The position numbers and the translations under genes are program-made. From NCBI RefSeq assembly GCF_005930495.1, contig NZ_SJEX01000003.1, positions 62,001 to 126,000 on the forward strand: a stretch of 64,000 nucleotides of DNA, in the 5' to 3' direction. The notes below the pieces were generated by a model. It saw only the letters and a program-made list of their open reading frames with translations. It searched no databases and had not been told where the DNA came from. Source of the stretch: Modestobacter excelsi (lineage in GTDB: Bacteria; Actinomycetota; Actinomycetes; Mycobacteriales; Geodermatophilaceae). Position 1 is the stretch's first letter, and the number at the start of each line of letters is the position of its first letter. This document shows, piece by piece, positions 17,954-25,821 of this stretch.

Positions 17954-18783
17954 CAGAAGAACCTCAGGTCCGAGATCGTGTCGGTGGCGAGCAGGAGGAC
18001 GTAGAAGTCGGCGAAGGCGACGGTGAACAGCGACGCCCAGGCGAACTGCATGTGCCGCGCGTTGAGCTTCGACACCAGGGTCCAGGCCCGGTAGCGCAGC
18101 GGGTGCCGGGAGAAGGAGTTGATCCGGCCCCCGACGATGTGCCGGCACGAGTGGCAGGACAGCGAGTACAGCGCCAGCAGGACGGCGTTGACCAGCAGGA
18201 CCACCGTCCCCAGGCCCATGTGACCCCAGGCGCCGGTCTCGTCCCGGAACGCCAGGACGGCGTCGTAGAAGAGGATCACGTTGATGACCAGCGCCGCGTA
18301 GAGCGCGTACCGGTGGATGTTCTGGCCCAGCAGCGGCAGCCGGGTCTCCCCGGTGTAGCGGCGGTGCGGCTCGGCGACCGCGCAGGCCGGCGGTGACAGC
18401 CAGAACGACCGGTAGTAGGCCTTCCGGTAGTAGTAGCAGGTCAGCCGGATGCCGAGCGGGAAGACCAGGATGTAGAGGGCGGGGGAGATCCAGGTCGGGC
18501 CGGTGAACAGCTCCGGGAAGGTGTCGCCCTCGCACCGCGTGGTGAGGCACGGCGAGTAGAAGGGGGAGATGTAGGGCTCGGCGAAGTAGTGCGCGTCCTG
18601 GAAGGCGCGGAACGTCGCGTAGACGATGAACAGCAGCAGGGCGACGGCGGTCACCAGCGGCTGCAGCCACCACCGGTCGGTGCGCAGGGTGCGTGCCGCG
18701 ATGGTCGCCCGGCGGGGAGCGGCCATCCCGTTCCCGGCTCCCGGGGAGACCGCCCCGGTGCCGCGTGGGGCGGTGGTGGTCAC
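17953..18783 (-). CDS. sdhC: Succinate dehydrogenase membrane anchor (cytochrome b subunit)
   Basis: 276 residues with about five membrane helices (for example LQPLVTAVALLLFIVYATF, YALYAALVINVILFYDAV, MGLGTVVLLVNAVLLAL). Histidines in or near the helices (QNIHRYALY, CHSCRH) are candidates for haem ligation. It anchors the complex and carries the quinone site. This single large anchor, rather than SdhC plus SdhD, fits the Sdh1-type enzyme. GTG 18783 overlaps the stop of the preceding small gene (GTGA), so it is probably translated by coupling. ATG 18729 is an in-frame alternative. Confidence 0.88.
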   Translation of the reverse strand: MTTTAPRGTGAVSPGAGNGMAAPRRATIAARTLRTDRWWLQPLVTAVALLLFIVYATFRAFQDAHYFAEPYISPFYSPCLTTRCEGDTFPELFTGPTWISPALYILVFPLGIRLTCYYYRKAYYRSFWLSPPACAVAEPHRRYTGETRLPLLGQNIHRYALYAALVINVILFYDAVLAFRDETGAWGHMGLGTVVLLVNAVLLALYSLSCHSCRHIVGGRINSFSRHPLRYRAWTLVSKLNARHMQFAWASLFTVAFADFYVLLLATDTISDLRFF

Positions 18784-19031
18784 CGCACCGTGCGGCCGGC
18801 CCCGCCCCAGCCCTCGTCGTCCCCGTCGCCGTAGACGCCCGCGAAGGGCTCGCGTGCCGCGTAGGGCTGGGCGCCGCACAGCAGGGTCAGGTCCTCGCGC
18901 ACCCGGGTGACGTCGCCCCGCAGCCGCCGGGCGTCCACGGTGTCGCCGAAGTGCCTGCTGACCGGTGCACATGCCTGCTCGAAGGCGTCGAGCGCCTGCC
19001 GAGCCGCCGCCACGTCCTGCTCCAGGGACAT
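18780..19031 (-). CDS. Small conserved protein leading the sdh operon
   Basis: 83 residues from ATG 19031 with GGAGG five bases upstream. The first 55 residues look helical (DVAAARQALDAFEQACAPVS, ARRLRGDVTRVREDLTLLC). The tail is Gly/Asp-rich. No domain is recognised. Its stop overlaps the GTG of sdhC, so it is made together with the complex. Mycobacterial Sdh1 operons also begin with a short hypothetical gene (Rv0250c position), and this may be its counterpart. That is inference from gene order, not from sequence identity. It could be an assembly or accessory factor. Confidence 0.75.
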   Translation of the reverse strand: MSLEQDVAAARQALDAFEQACAPVSRHFGDTVDARRLRGDVTRVREDLTLLCGAQPYAAREPFAGVYGDGDDEGWGGAGRTVR

Positions 19032-19044
19032 CGCTGCCTCCACG

Positions 19045-19495
19045 TCACTGCTGACGCCGCCGAGATGGTGGGAGGCAGTCGACCACGGACGCCGGGTCGG
19101 GGAAAGAGGCTCCGGCGCGGCAGTTGCGGCCCGCGAGGTGCCTGCAGCCGGACGCCGGGGTCGGCGTGCTGGAACCAGGCGTCCTCCACCTCGGTCCGGT
19201 CCAGGGGGTTGCCCGGGTCCACCGGGTACGACCTCGGGGCGCTGTCCACCGGAGCCGCGGCGAGCGCCTGCCCGGCCAGCGCTCACAGGCGGTCCCGGAG
19301 AAGCCCGCTGTCGGCGATCGCCTCCTCATCCGCCGCGCTCCCTGGAGGACCCCGAAGGGCTCGCGGAGGTGGTCCGACCGGGCGGCCAGGGCCCGTCCCA
19401 CCACCAGGCGCGCGACGATCGCGGCGAGCATGACGCCGGTGGGGGTGTTCCAACGCGGAGAACACCGAGGCCCGCTCCCCGGCGTCGTCCTGCGG
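19045..19495 (-). pseudogene. Degraded coding remnants
   Basis: No intact gene fits this stretch, but protein-like segments appear in shifting frames. Near 19495-19300 they are ERASVFSALEH, then VMLAAIVARLVVGRALAARS and LREPFGVLQG, then ADEEAIADSGLLRDRL ending in a stop at 19283. Between 19249 and 19045, DRTEVEDAWFQHADPGVRL is continued in another frame by CRHLAGRNCRAGASFPDPAS to a TGA at 19045. Two short genes that each lost frame would explain this. No family can be named. Confidence 0.35.
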
Positions 19496-20125
19496 CTACG
19501 CCGGCGACCGGCTGCTGGGCACCCGGGCGGTGGGCGCCACGGGGAGCACCTCGACGGCCGGCGACCCGGTGGGGAGCAGGGCGGCGGCGAGCGCCGCAGC
19601 CAGCGTCGCGCGGAGCGCCTCGTCACGCCGCGGCCGGGGGAGCTCCCGCAGCGCCAGGATCGACAGCTCCATCCGCCGGCGCCCGGCTCCGTACCGGTGC
19701 AGGGTGTCCAGCCGACGGGCCAGGCCGGCCAGCCGCCCGGTGTTGGTGACCAGGTCGTACCTCCGCTCGGCCCCGCGCAGGAGCCGGCGCAGCCGGGCCG
19801 GGTCACCGGCCGCCGCGGAGGCGGCACGCACGGTGGCGCGGATGACGGCGGCGGTCCGGCGGGCGTCCGGGGTGGCCCCCGTCTCCGCCAGCAGCGGCGC
19901 GAAACGGGCCAGCAGCGGGCGGCCGGCGTCGGTGGAGGCGTCGTTCACCAGCCGCGCGACGGTGGCGACCGTGGGGTCGGTGCAGGACGGGTGGTCGTTG
20001 AACGTCGTCCCGGCGAGGACGGAGACGTACTCCATCAGGCAGGCGCCGTCCTCCGGCGACAGATGGGCACCCGCCCGGAGCTGCGGGAGACCCTCGGGTG
20101 CGGAGCGGGCATCGGACGGCTGCAT
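19496..20125 (-). CDS. Hypothetical protein
   Basis: 209 residues from ATG 20125. The middle reads MEYVSVLAGTTFNDHPSC and TVATVARLVNDASTDAGRPL, followed by a predominantly helical, Arg/Ala-rich region with LVTNTGRLAGLARRLDTLH. There is no signal peptide or membrane helix. I do not recognise a family. Codon use (strong G/C at third positions) and absence of stops support coding. The C-terminal 15 residues run into degraded sequence, so the natural 3' end may have been altered. Confidence 0.6.
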   Translation of the reverse strand: MQPSDARSAPEGLPQLRAGAHLSPEDGACLMEYVSVLAGTTFNDHPSCTDPTVATVARLVNDASTDAGRPLLARFAPLLAETGATPDARRTAAVIRATVRAASAAAGDPARLRRLLRGAERRYDLVTNTGRLAGLARRLDTLHRYGAGRRRMELSILALRELPRPRRDEALRATLAAALAAALLPTGSPAVEVLPVAPTARVPSSRSPA

Positions 20126-20676
20126 GGCGGGACCACCCCTCGGTCGGTGGACGACGGTGTCCGGTCCGGCGCCGCAGCCCTCGCTGCGACGTCGCGACCG
20201 GGCCCCCTGACTGTCACCTGTCCCGACCGCTGCCGCCTCCCCGAGCAGGATGAGCCGTGTCCGGGACCGGCTCGAGGCCGTCACGGCCGGGGGCGTTGCG
20301 GGGTCGTCCCCGCGAGGTGGTGCCCGTCCCTCCGGTGGCTCCTACGGTCGCGTCGCGGCGGGGAACACCCAGGACGGTCACCCCGCACCTCCTGCTGGTC
20401 GCGGCCTTCCTGGTCCTGGAGGTCAACGTGGTGACGTCCGCGCTGGTCCTCTGGGAGCTGGACGGCGGCGGCCCGGCCGGGCGCATCGTCGACCCGGCGC
20501 CGTTCCCGGACTCGAGTTCCCGCAGACGGGCACCGAGGGCCTGGTCGAACCGGGTCCACCACCACCGTCGGCTGCCGGGGGTGCGGGCCGACGCGACGTA
20601 GGAGACGGGTTCGGAGTCGCCCGATCCCGGCGCCGGAGGCCGTTGTCCACGGGGGTCATGGGGGCGATGCTGGTTC
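20126..20676. other. 551-base region without a confident gene
   Basis: Between a minus-strand hypothetical gene and the acyl-CoA dehydrogenase. A plus-strand frame at 20257-20601 (GTG start) contains one hydrophobic stretch, LLLVAAFLVLEVNVV, that could span a membrane. Its flanks are low-complexity and I see no ribosome binding site, so I do not call it. The region must hold the divergent promoters. Confidence 0.4.
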
Positions 20677-22623
20677 ATGGCGTCGAACCCGTCGTACGAA
20701 CAGTCGAAGCAGGTCGCCGAAGCGAGCCGTGAGACCGACTGGACCAAGCCGTCGTTCGGCAAGGAGCTCTTCCTCGGCAACTTCCGCCTCGACCTGATCC
20801 ACCCCCAGCCCGAGCTGGATCCGGCGGCGGTGGAGAAGGGGGAGGCGTTCCTCGACCGCCTCCGCACCTTCCTCACCGAGCGCGTGGACCCACGGCAGAT
20901 CGAGCGCGAGGCGAAGATCCCCCAGGACGTCGTCCAGGGGCTCAAGGACCTGGGTGCGCTGGGCATGAAGATCCCGGTCGAGCACGGCGGGCTCGGACTC
21001 AGCCAGGTCTACTACAACAAGGCGCTGGCCATGGCCGGCACCTGGCACTCGGCGATCTCAGTGCTGCTGTCCGCGCACCAGTCGATCGGCTTGCCGGAAC
21101 CGTTGCGCCTCTTCGGCTCCGAGGCGCAGAAGCGCGAGTGGCTGCCCAAGCTCGCCACGGACTCCATCTCGGCGTTCCTGCTCACCGAGCCGGACGTCGG
21201 CTCCGACCCGGCGCGGATGAGCACGACTGCGGTGCCGACCGAGGACGGCACCGGTTACCGGATCAACGGCAGGAAGCTGTGGGCGACCAACGGCGTGGTC
21301 GCCGACGTGGTCGTGGTCATGGCCGTCGTCCCGAGGTCCGAGGGCCACAAGGGCGGCATCACCGCCTTCCTCTGCCCGTACGACCGCCCGGGCATCACGG
21401 TCGAGCACCGCAACCAGTTCATGGGGCTCAAGGGCATCGAGAACTCGGTGACGCGGTTCGACGACGTGTTCGTGCCCAACGAGGACGTCATCGGCGGTGA
21501 GGGGAAGGGGCTGCGGATCGCCCTCACCACGCTGAACACCGGCCGCCTGTCGCTGCCGGCGATCTGCCTGGCGATGGCCAAGTACTCGCTCAAGATCGCG
21601 CGCGAGTGGTCGACCGAGCGCCAGCAGTGGGGCCAGCCGATCGGCCGGCACGACCCCATCGCGCAGAAGCTCGCCTGGCTGGCGGGCACGGCGTTCGGGC
21701 TCGAGGCGATGCTCGACGTGTCCAGCCGGCTGGCCGACGACAAGCGCAACGACATCCGCATCGAGGCCGCGCTCGCCAAGCTCTACGGCTCGGAACTCGG
21801 CTGGACCGCCGTCGACGAGATGGTCCAGGTCCGCGGCGGCCGCGGATTCGAGACCGCAGAGTCGCTCGCCCAGCGCGGGGAGAAGCCCGTGCCTGCCGAG
21901 CAGATGCTGCGCGACATGCGCATCAACCGCATCTTCGAGGGCTCGACGGAGATCATGCACCTGCTGATCGCCCGTGAAGCCGTCGACCAGCACCTGCAGG
22001 TCGCGGGGGACGTGCTGCTCGCCGGCACCGGCCTGGCCGGCAAGGCGAAGGCCGCCGCGAAGGCGGGGGCGTTCTACGCGCGGTGGTTCCCGACGCTGAC
22101 GACAGGCGCCGGTCAACGTCCCGGCTCCTTCGCGGAGTTCGGCGACCTGGCCAGGCACCTGCGCTACGCCGAGCGCCACTCGCGCAAGCTCGCGCGCTCC
22201 ACCTTCTACGCGATGGGCCGCTACCAGGCACGCCTCGAGCGGGAGGGCCGGCTGCTCGGCCGGATCGTCGACATCGGCGCAGAGCTCTACGGGATCGCGT
22301 GCGCGTGCGTCTACGCGCAGACCGTCGCCCGGGAAGACCCGGATCGCAGGCAGTCGGTGGTCGAACTGGCCGACCTGTTCTGCGGCCAGGCCCGCCGTCG
22401 CGCCGACCGGCTGTTCGCCGAGCTGTGGGCCAACGACGACGACGCCCAGTACCGGATCGCACAGGACGTGCTCGCCAGCCGCTACGACTGGTTCGAGCAG
22501 GACGTGCTCGACCCCGCGGGGAACGGCCCGATGATGCCGGCGCCCGCACCGCCGGCCGGCCCGCAGGTCGGGGACCCGGTGGCCGCGGCCGCGCCCAGGG
22601 AGGAGGCCACGGTCGCGCAGTAG
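20677..22623 (+). CDS. Acyl-CoA dehydrogenase, long VLCAD-like type
   Basis: 648 residues, well above the usual about 380, because an about 170-residue helical C-terminal extension follows the catalytic core as in VLCAD/ACAD9-type enzymes. Core signatures are FLLTEPDVGSDPARM and LKGIENSV. The catalytic Glu sits in RIFEGSTEIMHLLIAREA, the loop that carries Glu376 in MCAD. The enzyme makes the trans-2-enoyl-CoA in beta-oxidation using FAD. The start ATG at 20677 lacks a strong Shine-Dalgarno sequence. The surrounding genes do not form a beta-oxidation operon. Convergent with a small hypothetical gene three bases away. Confidence 0.93.
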   Translation: MASNPSYEQSKQVAEASRETDWTKPSFGKELFLGNFRLDLIHPQPELDPAAVEKGEAFLDRLRTFLTERVDPRQIEREAKIPQDVVQGLKDLGALGMKIPVEHGGLGLSQVYYNKALAMAGTWHSAISVLLSAHQSIGLPEPLRLFGSEAQKREWLPKLATDSISAFLLTEPDVGSDPARMSTTAVPTEDGTGYRINGRKLWATNGVVADVVVVMAVVPRSEGHKGGITAFLCPYDRPGITVEHRNQFMGLKGIENSVTRFDDVFVPNEDVIGGEGKGLRIALTTLNTGRLSLPAICLAMAKYSLKIAREWSTERQQWGQPIGRHDPIAQKLAWLAGTAFGLEAMLDVSSRLADDKRNDIRIEAALAKLYGSELGWTAVDEMVQVRGGRGFETAESLAQRGEKPVPAEQMLRDMRINRIFEGSTEIMHLLIAREAVDQHLQVAGDVLLAGTGLAGKAKAAAKAGAFYARWFPTLTTGAGQRPGSFAEFGDLARHLRYAERHSRKLARSTFYAMGRYQARLEREGRLLGRIVDIGAELYGIACACVYAQTVAREDPDRRQSVVELADLFCGQARRRADRLFAELWANDDDAQYRIAQDVLASRYDWFEQDVLDPAGNGPMMPAPAPPAGPQVGDPVAAAAPREEATVAQ

Positions 22624-22626
22624 GGG

Positions 22627-22974
22627 TCAGCCGGGGGCGTCCGCGGGACCGTGCGGGCCCCGCTCGTCGTCCTCGGGCCGCGCTGCCGGAGGCCGCGGGT
22701 CCGTGCGCTCCAGTCGCTGACGGATCGCCGCGACGTTGAGCGCCAGGTCCTCGAGGGCCTCGACGGCGCGCGTGCCGAGCGCGAACGTGAGGTTCTCGCG
22801 CTGCTGCTCGGCGCTGGGCTCGCGGTCGCCCTGCGACATCGCGGAGCGCTGGTGTGGACGACGCGTCGCCTCCGCCCACGGTTCGTCACCGCTGCCCGGA
22901 CTGCTGAACAGCTCGCGCAGCATCCGCTGGGCCGCCTCGAGGAACTCGCCCGGGTCAGGTCGGTTGCTCGCCAT
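22627..22974 (-). CDS. Small hypothetical protein
   Basis: 115 residues from ATG 22974, preceded by GAGGAGG eight bases upstream. A helical segment FLEAAQRMLRELF opens the protein and a second, LTFALGTRAVEALEDLALNV, lies in the middle. The C-terminus is acidic and proline-rich. No family is recognised. Overlaps nothing; convergent with the acyl-CoA dehydrogenase. The strong ribosome binding site and coding-like composition support it. Confidence 0.65.
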   Translation of the reverse strand: MASNRPDPGEFLEAAQRMLRELFSSPGSGDEPWAEATRRPHQRSAMSQGDREPSAEQQRENLTFALGTRAVEALEDLALNVAAIRQRLERTDPRPPAARPEDDERGPHGPADAPG

Positions 22975-23232
22975 CCGTTCGCCTCCTCGTCCACGTCGAG
23001 CATGGCACTGGCACGAGCGTCGGGCGACCGATGGGACCGCGCCGCGAAACGGTCACCTGGCCGGCGACGGGTGCCGAGCACCGCGAGCGCGTGCAGCGCC
23101 TCCGAGGGCGTCCGTGACGGCGGCGGCCAACCGGATCGGGGACCGGTCGGCATCGGTCGTCAGTGACGCTGCTCGCCCCGGTGCCGGCCGACGAGGCGGC
23201 GAGACCATCCGGCGGGCGCGCTCGGGCTACGC

Positions 23233-24495
23233 TCAGTTCGGCTTCGTCGGCGACCCACGCAGCTCCCCGGGCGGAGACGCGGGTGGTTCCTCCCCGAGAT
23301 CCCCCACCGGCGGAGCCTGGGGACCGGCTGCATCCTGCGCCACGCGGCGGGTGTCCGCAGCGTGGTCGTCCTCGCCCCCCGTCTGCGGCGAGCGGGTCGC
23401 CGTCGCCAGGTCGACCCGGGCCGCCACCAGCTCGGCCCGGACCGCCGCCGCCTCGGCCACTGCCCGGTCGCGGGCCTCCTCCGCCCGCAGGCGGTCGCGC
23501 CGGCTCTCCTCGGCCTGGCGCTCGGCACGCTCCGCGCGGGCCTCCTGCACCCGGGCCCGTTCCGTGGCGTCCTCGGCTCGGGCGTTCGCCGCCTGCACCC
23601 GGCCCGCCGCGGCCGTGGTCTCCAGCCGGACCGCCGCCTCGGCCTGCTCGGCACGGCCGACCGCCCGCGCCGCGTCGGCCCGGGTGCTCTCGGCCTCTGC
23701 GCGGGCCGCGCGTTCGGCTTCCAGCGCCCGGTCCCGCGCCGCCTCGGCAGCCGTCGCCCGGTCCTGCGCCGAGCGGGCGTCGGCGAGCGCGTGGTCCCGT
23801 GCCTCCTCCGCCCGGGCTGTCTCGCTGCGGGCGGACCCGGCGTCGCGCACCGCCGCGGCCCGGCGTCGCTCGGCCTCCTGCCGCGCCTCCTCGGCCTGAC
23901 GCGCGGCGGCTCCGGCAGCGTCGGCGGTGGCGCGCGCCTGCCGCGCCTCTTCCTCGGCGGCCTCAGCGGCCTCCCGCGCGCCGGCGGCCTGCTCCTGGGC
24001 GGCGGCCGCCTCCTCCCGGGCGCCGGCCGCGTCGGCGTCGGCCCGCGCCGCCGCCTCGAGCGCCTCACGCGTCGCGGTCTCGGCCACCGCCCGGATCCGG
24101 TCGGCGAGGGAGGCCCGCTGCTCGGCCTCGGCGATCTCACGGCGCGCGTCGGTGCGGATCGCCGCCCGCTCGACCTCCAGCAGCTCCGCGTCGGCGGCCC
24201 GGGTGAGCACCTCCCGGGCGCGGCCCACCTGCTCCTCGATCGCCGTCAGGGTCTGCCGGAACCGGTCGGCGGCCTCGGTCAGGGTCTCCGCGGTGGGTCC
24301 TCCCGGCCGCGGCGCAGCGGGCCGCTCCGACGCGGCGGAGGAGCGGACGGCGGCCTCCGCCCGGCGGGCGGCGAAGGCGGTCGTGCGGTTGTGGTCCGGG
24401 CGCGGGCAGTACGAGGACCGCCCTCCGGTGGGGGGCGGCGGAGCCACCGGCCGGTCACAGCTCGGATAGGCGCACGTCGCCGTGCCAGCGGTCAT
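23233..24495 (-). CDS. Zinc-finger protein with long coiled coil
   Basis: 420 residues. The N-terminus has a likely zinc site C8-x4-C13 ... C30-x4-H35 (CAYPSCDRPV and SYCPRPDHN). From about residue 75 to 365 the sequence is an almost uninterrupted Ala/Glu/Arg-rich heptad array (AEQRASLADRIRAVAETATR, ARQAEEARQEAERRRAA), predicting an about 290-residue coiled coil. The C-terminus is disordered and proline-rich. It is divergent from a tyrosine recombinase, with 117 bases and two palindromes between them. The architecture recalls DNA-organising or partition-type accessory proteins such as KfrA in general shape only; no homology is claimed. A role with the recombinase is inferred from position. 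Confidence 0.8.
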   Translation of the reverse strand: MTAGTATCAYPSCDRPVAPPPPTGGRSSYCPRPDHNRTTAFAARRAEAAVRSSAASERPAAPRPGGPTAETLTEAADRFRQTLTAIEEQVGRAREVLTRAADAELLEVERAAIRTDARREIAEAEQRASLADRIRAVAETATREALEAAARADADAAGAREEAAAAQEQAAGAREAAEAAEEEARQARATADAAGAAARQAEEARQEAERRRAAAVRDAGSARSETARAEEARDHALADARSAQDRATAAEAARDRALEAERAARAEAESTRADAARAVGRAEQAEAAVRLETTAAAGRVQAANARAEDATERARVQEARAERAERQAEESRRDRLRAEEARDRAVAEAAAVRAELVAARVDLATATRSPQTGGEDDHAADTRRVAQDAAGPQAPPVGDLGEEPPASPPGELRGSPTKPN

Positions 24496-24512
24496 GAGGT
24501 CCAGTCTGCGCT

Positions 24513-24555
24513 CGTTCGTGCGTTCAATCCGATCGACACGACGAACGAACGAACG
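24513..24555. promoter_or_regulatory. 13-base-arm inverted repeat (possible operator)
   Basis: CGTTCGTGCGTTC (24513-24525) and GAACGAACGAACG (24543-24555) pair at 12 of 13 positions around a 17-base spacer. The right arm is itself a run of GAAC repeats. It lies directly upstream of the coiled-coil gene start (24495) and 58 bases before the recombinase ATG, as expected of an operator in a divergent control region. Confidence 0.55.
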
Positions 24556-24579
24556 TGGAACCCTGGGAGGGCGGACGGC

Positions 24580-24603
24580 ATGAGCGGGCTGCGCACTCCA
24601 TAA
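24580..24603 (+). other. Seven-codon mini-ORF before the recombinase
   Basis: GGGAGGG at 24565-24571 is an excellent ribosome binding site, but it serves ATG 24580, whose frame (MSGLRTP) ends at TAA 24601-24603. That frame is the same as the recombinase frame beginning at ATG 24613, ten bases further on. The TAA lies inside the inverted repeat at 24595-24619. It could be a leader peptide with reinitiation, or a natural start that was interrupted. Confidence 0.5.
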
Positions 24604-24619
24604 TCAACTGTTATGGAGT
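24595..24619. promoter_or_regulatory. Perfect 9-7-9 palindrome at the recombinase start
   Basis: ACTCCATAA (24595-24603), spacer TCAACTG, TTATGGAGT (24611-24619). The right arm contains the ATG of the tyrosine recombinase. Its size and layout resemble a tyrosine-recombinase core site (two arms round a 6-8 base crossover region). It is the most A/T-rich short patch nearby. CATAAT at 24599-24604 is also a good -10 placed for a leaderless start at 24613. Both readings are inference. Confidence 0.55.
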
Positions 24620-25647
24620 CCTCCCGACCGCTCGTCCCGACGTCCGGTGCAGCCGCCGCCGAGGTGTCAGCGGGGGCCGCGGGCGGCGACGGGGGACTGG
24701 TGCTGCCCGGGGACGTCGAGTCGGTGGGGCGGTACCTCACCGCGGCCAAGGCCGAGTCGACGCGGAAGGCCTACGACGCGGACTTCCGTGCGTGGTCGAC
24801 GTGGGCCCGGCAGCGCGGGTTCAGCCCGCTGCCGGCGGCCGACGCCGCGGTCGCGGCCTACCTCGCCGCGCTCAGCGACGCCGGCGCCAGCCCGCGCACC
24901 GTCGCCCGGCGGCTGTCCGGCATCGGGCACGCGCACCGGGAGGCCGGGCACCCCAGTCCCACCGAGCACCCCGGCACCCGGGAGGTCCTCCGCGGCATCC
25001 GCCGCACGGCCGCGCGCGGTGGCCGTCGTCCGAAGAAGGCCCGGGCGGTCGACACCCAGACGATCCGGGCGCTCGTCGAGGACCTCCCGGACGGGGTGGC
25101 CGGGACGCGCGACCGGGCCCTGATCCTGACCTCCTTCGCGCTGGGGCTGCGGGCCTCGGACGCCTGCGGGCTGGACGTGGCCGACCTGGCCCCGGCCGGG
25201 CACGGTGGCCTCGACGTCACCGTCCGCTGGTCGAAGACCGACCAGGAGGGCGCCGGGGAGGTGCTGGCGCTGGCGCCCGGCACGCGGGCGCAGACCTGCC
25301 CGGTGCGGGCGCTGCAGGCGTGGGTGGACGCGGCGGGTCTGGCGGCGATGCCCGGGCCGCTGTTCCGCAGCGTCGGGCGGGGAGCGCAGCCCCGGATCGG
25401 CCGGACGCGGATGGCCAGGTCGTCGGTCCGGCTGGTCCTGCGCCGGGCCGCCGCGAACGCCGGCGTCCCGCTGGACGGGCTCAGCCCGCACAGCCTGCGG
25501 CGGGCGTTCGCGACCGAGGGCTACAAGGCCGGGGTCAGCGAGCGCGAGCTGGCCCGGACGGGCCGGTGGGCGTCGGTGACCACCCTGCGGGGGTACGACG
25601 CCAGCAGCCGCTGGGCGGCTCCGGCGTCCGCCCGGCTCGGCCTCTGA
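24613..25647 (+). CDS. Tyrosine recombinase/integrase
   Basis: 344 residues. The N-terminal SAM-like core-binding domain spans about residues 35-125 (YLTAAKAESTRKAYDADFRA). The C-terminal catalytic domain has all key residues: Arg in GLRASDACGLD, Lys in RWSKTDQEG, the HxxR box as SPHSLRRAF, Trp in GRWAS where many have His, and the Tyr nucleophile in LRGYDASS. It should cut and rejoin DNA at paired inverted sites. It is not next to phage, transposon or tRNA genes. The first 35 residues are Ala/Gly-rich. No ribosome binding site precedes ATG 24613, so leaderless or coupled translation is likely. Divergent from a zinc-finger/coiled-coil gene. Confidence 0.92.
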   Translation: MESSRPLVPTSGAAAAEVSAGAAGGDGGLVLPGDVESVGRYLTAAKAESTRKAYDADFRAWSTWARQRGFSPLPAADAAVAAYLAALSDAGASPRTVARRLSGIGHAHREAGHPSPTEHPGTREVLRGIRRTAARGGRRPKKARAVDTQTIRALVEDLPDGVAGTRDRALILTSFALGLRASDACGLDVADLAPAGHGGLDVTVRWSKTDQEGAGEVLALAPGTRAQTCPVRALQAWVDAAGLAAMPGPLFRSVGRGAQPRIGRTRMARSSVRLVLRRAAANAGVPLDGLSPHSLRRAFATEGYKAGVSERELARTGRWASVTTLRGYDASSRWAAPASARLGL

Positions 25648-25821
25648 GCGGCGCCGGGTCGAGCCGGGGCGGGTGTGCGGCGCACCAGGTCGCGAGCCGT
25701 GGCAGGGAGCCTTTACAGCCGCCTGGTGCGAGCGGAGCATCGACCGCCCGGTGCGGTCCGGTGACCGGCTGGGTGCCTCCGGCCCGAGGGGCGGGCCAGG
25801 CGAGCGCCACCGGAGGTCGTG

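Noticed and set aside
20257-20601. Small plus-strand ORF with one hydrophobic stretch
   Set aside because: No ribosome binding site, low-complexity flanks and no recognisable family; hydrophobicity alone is not enough.
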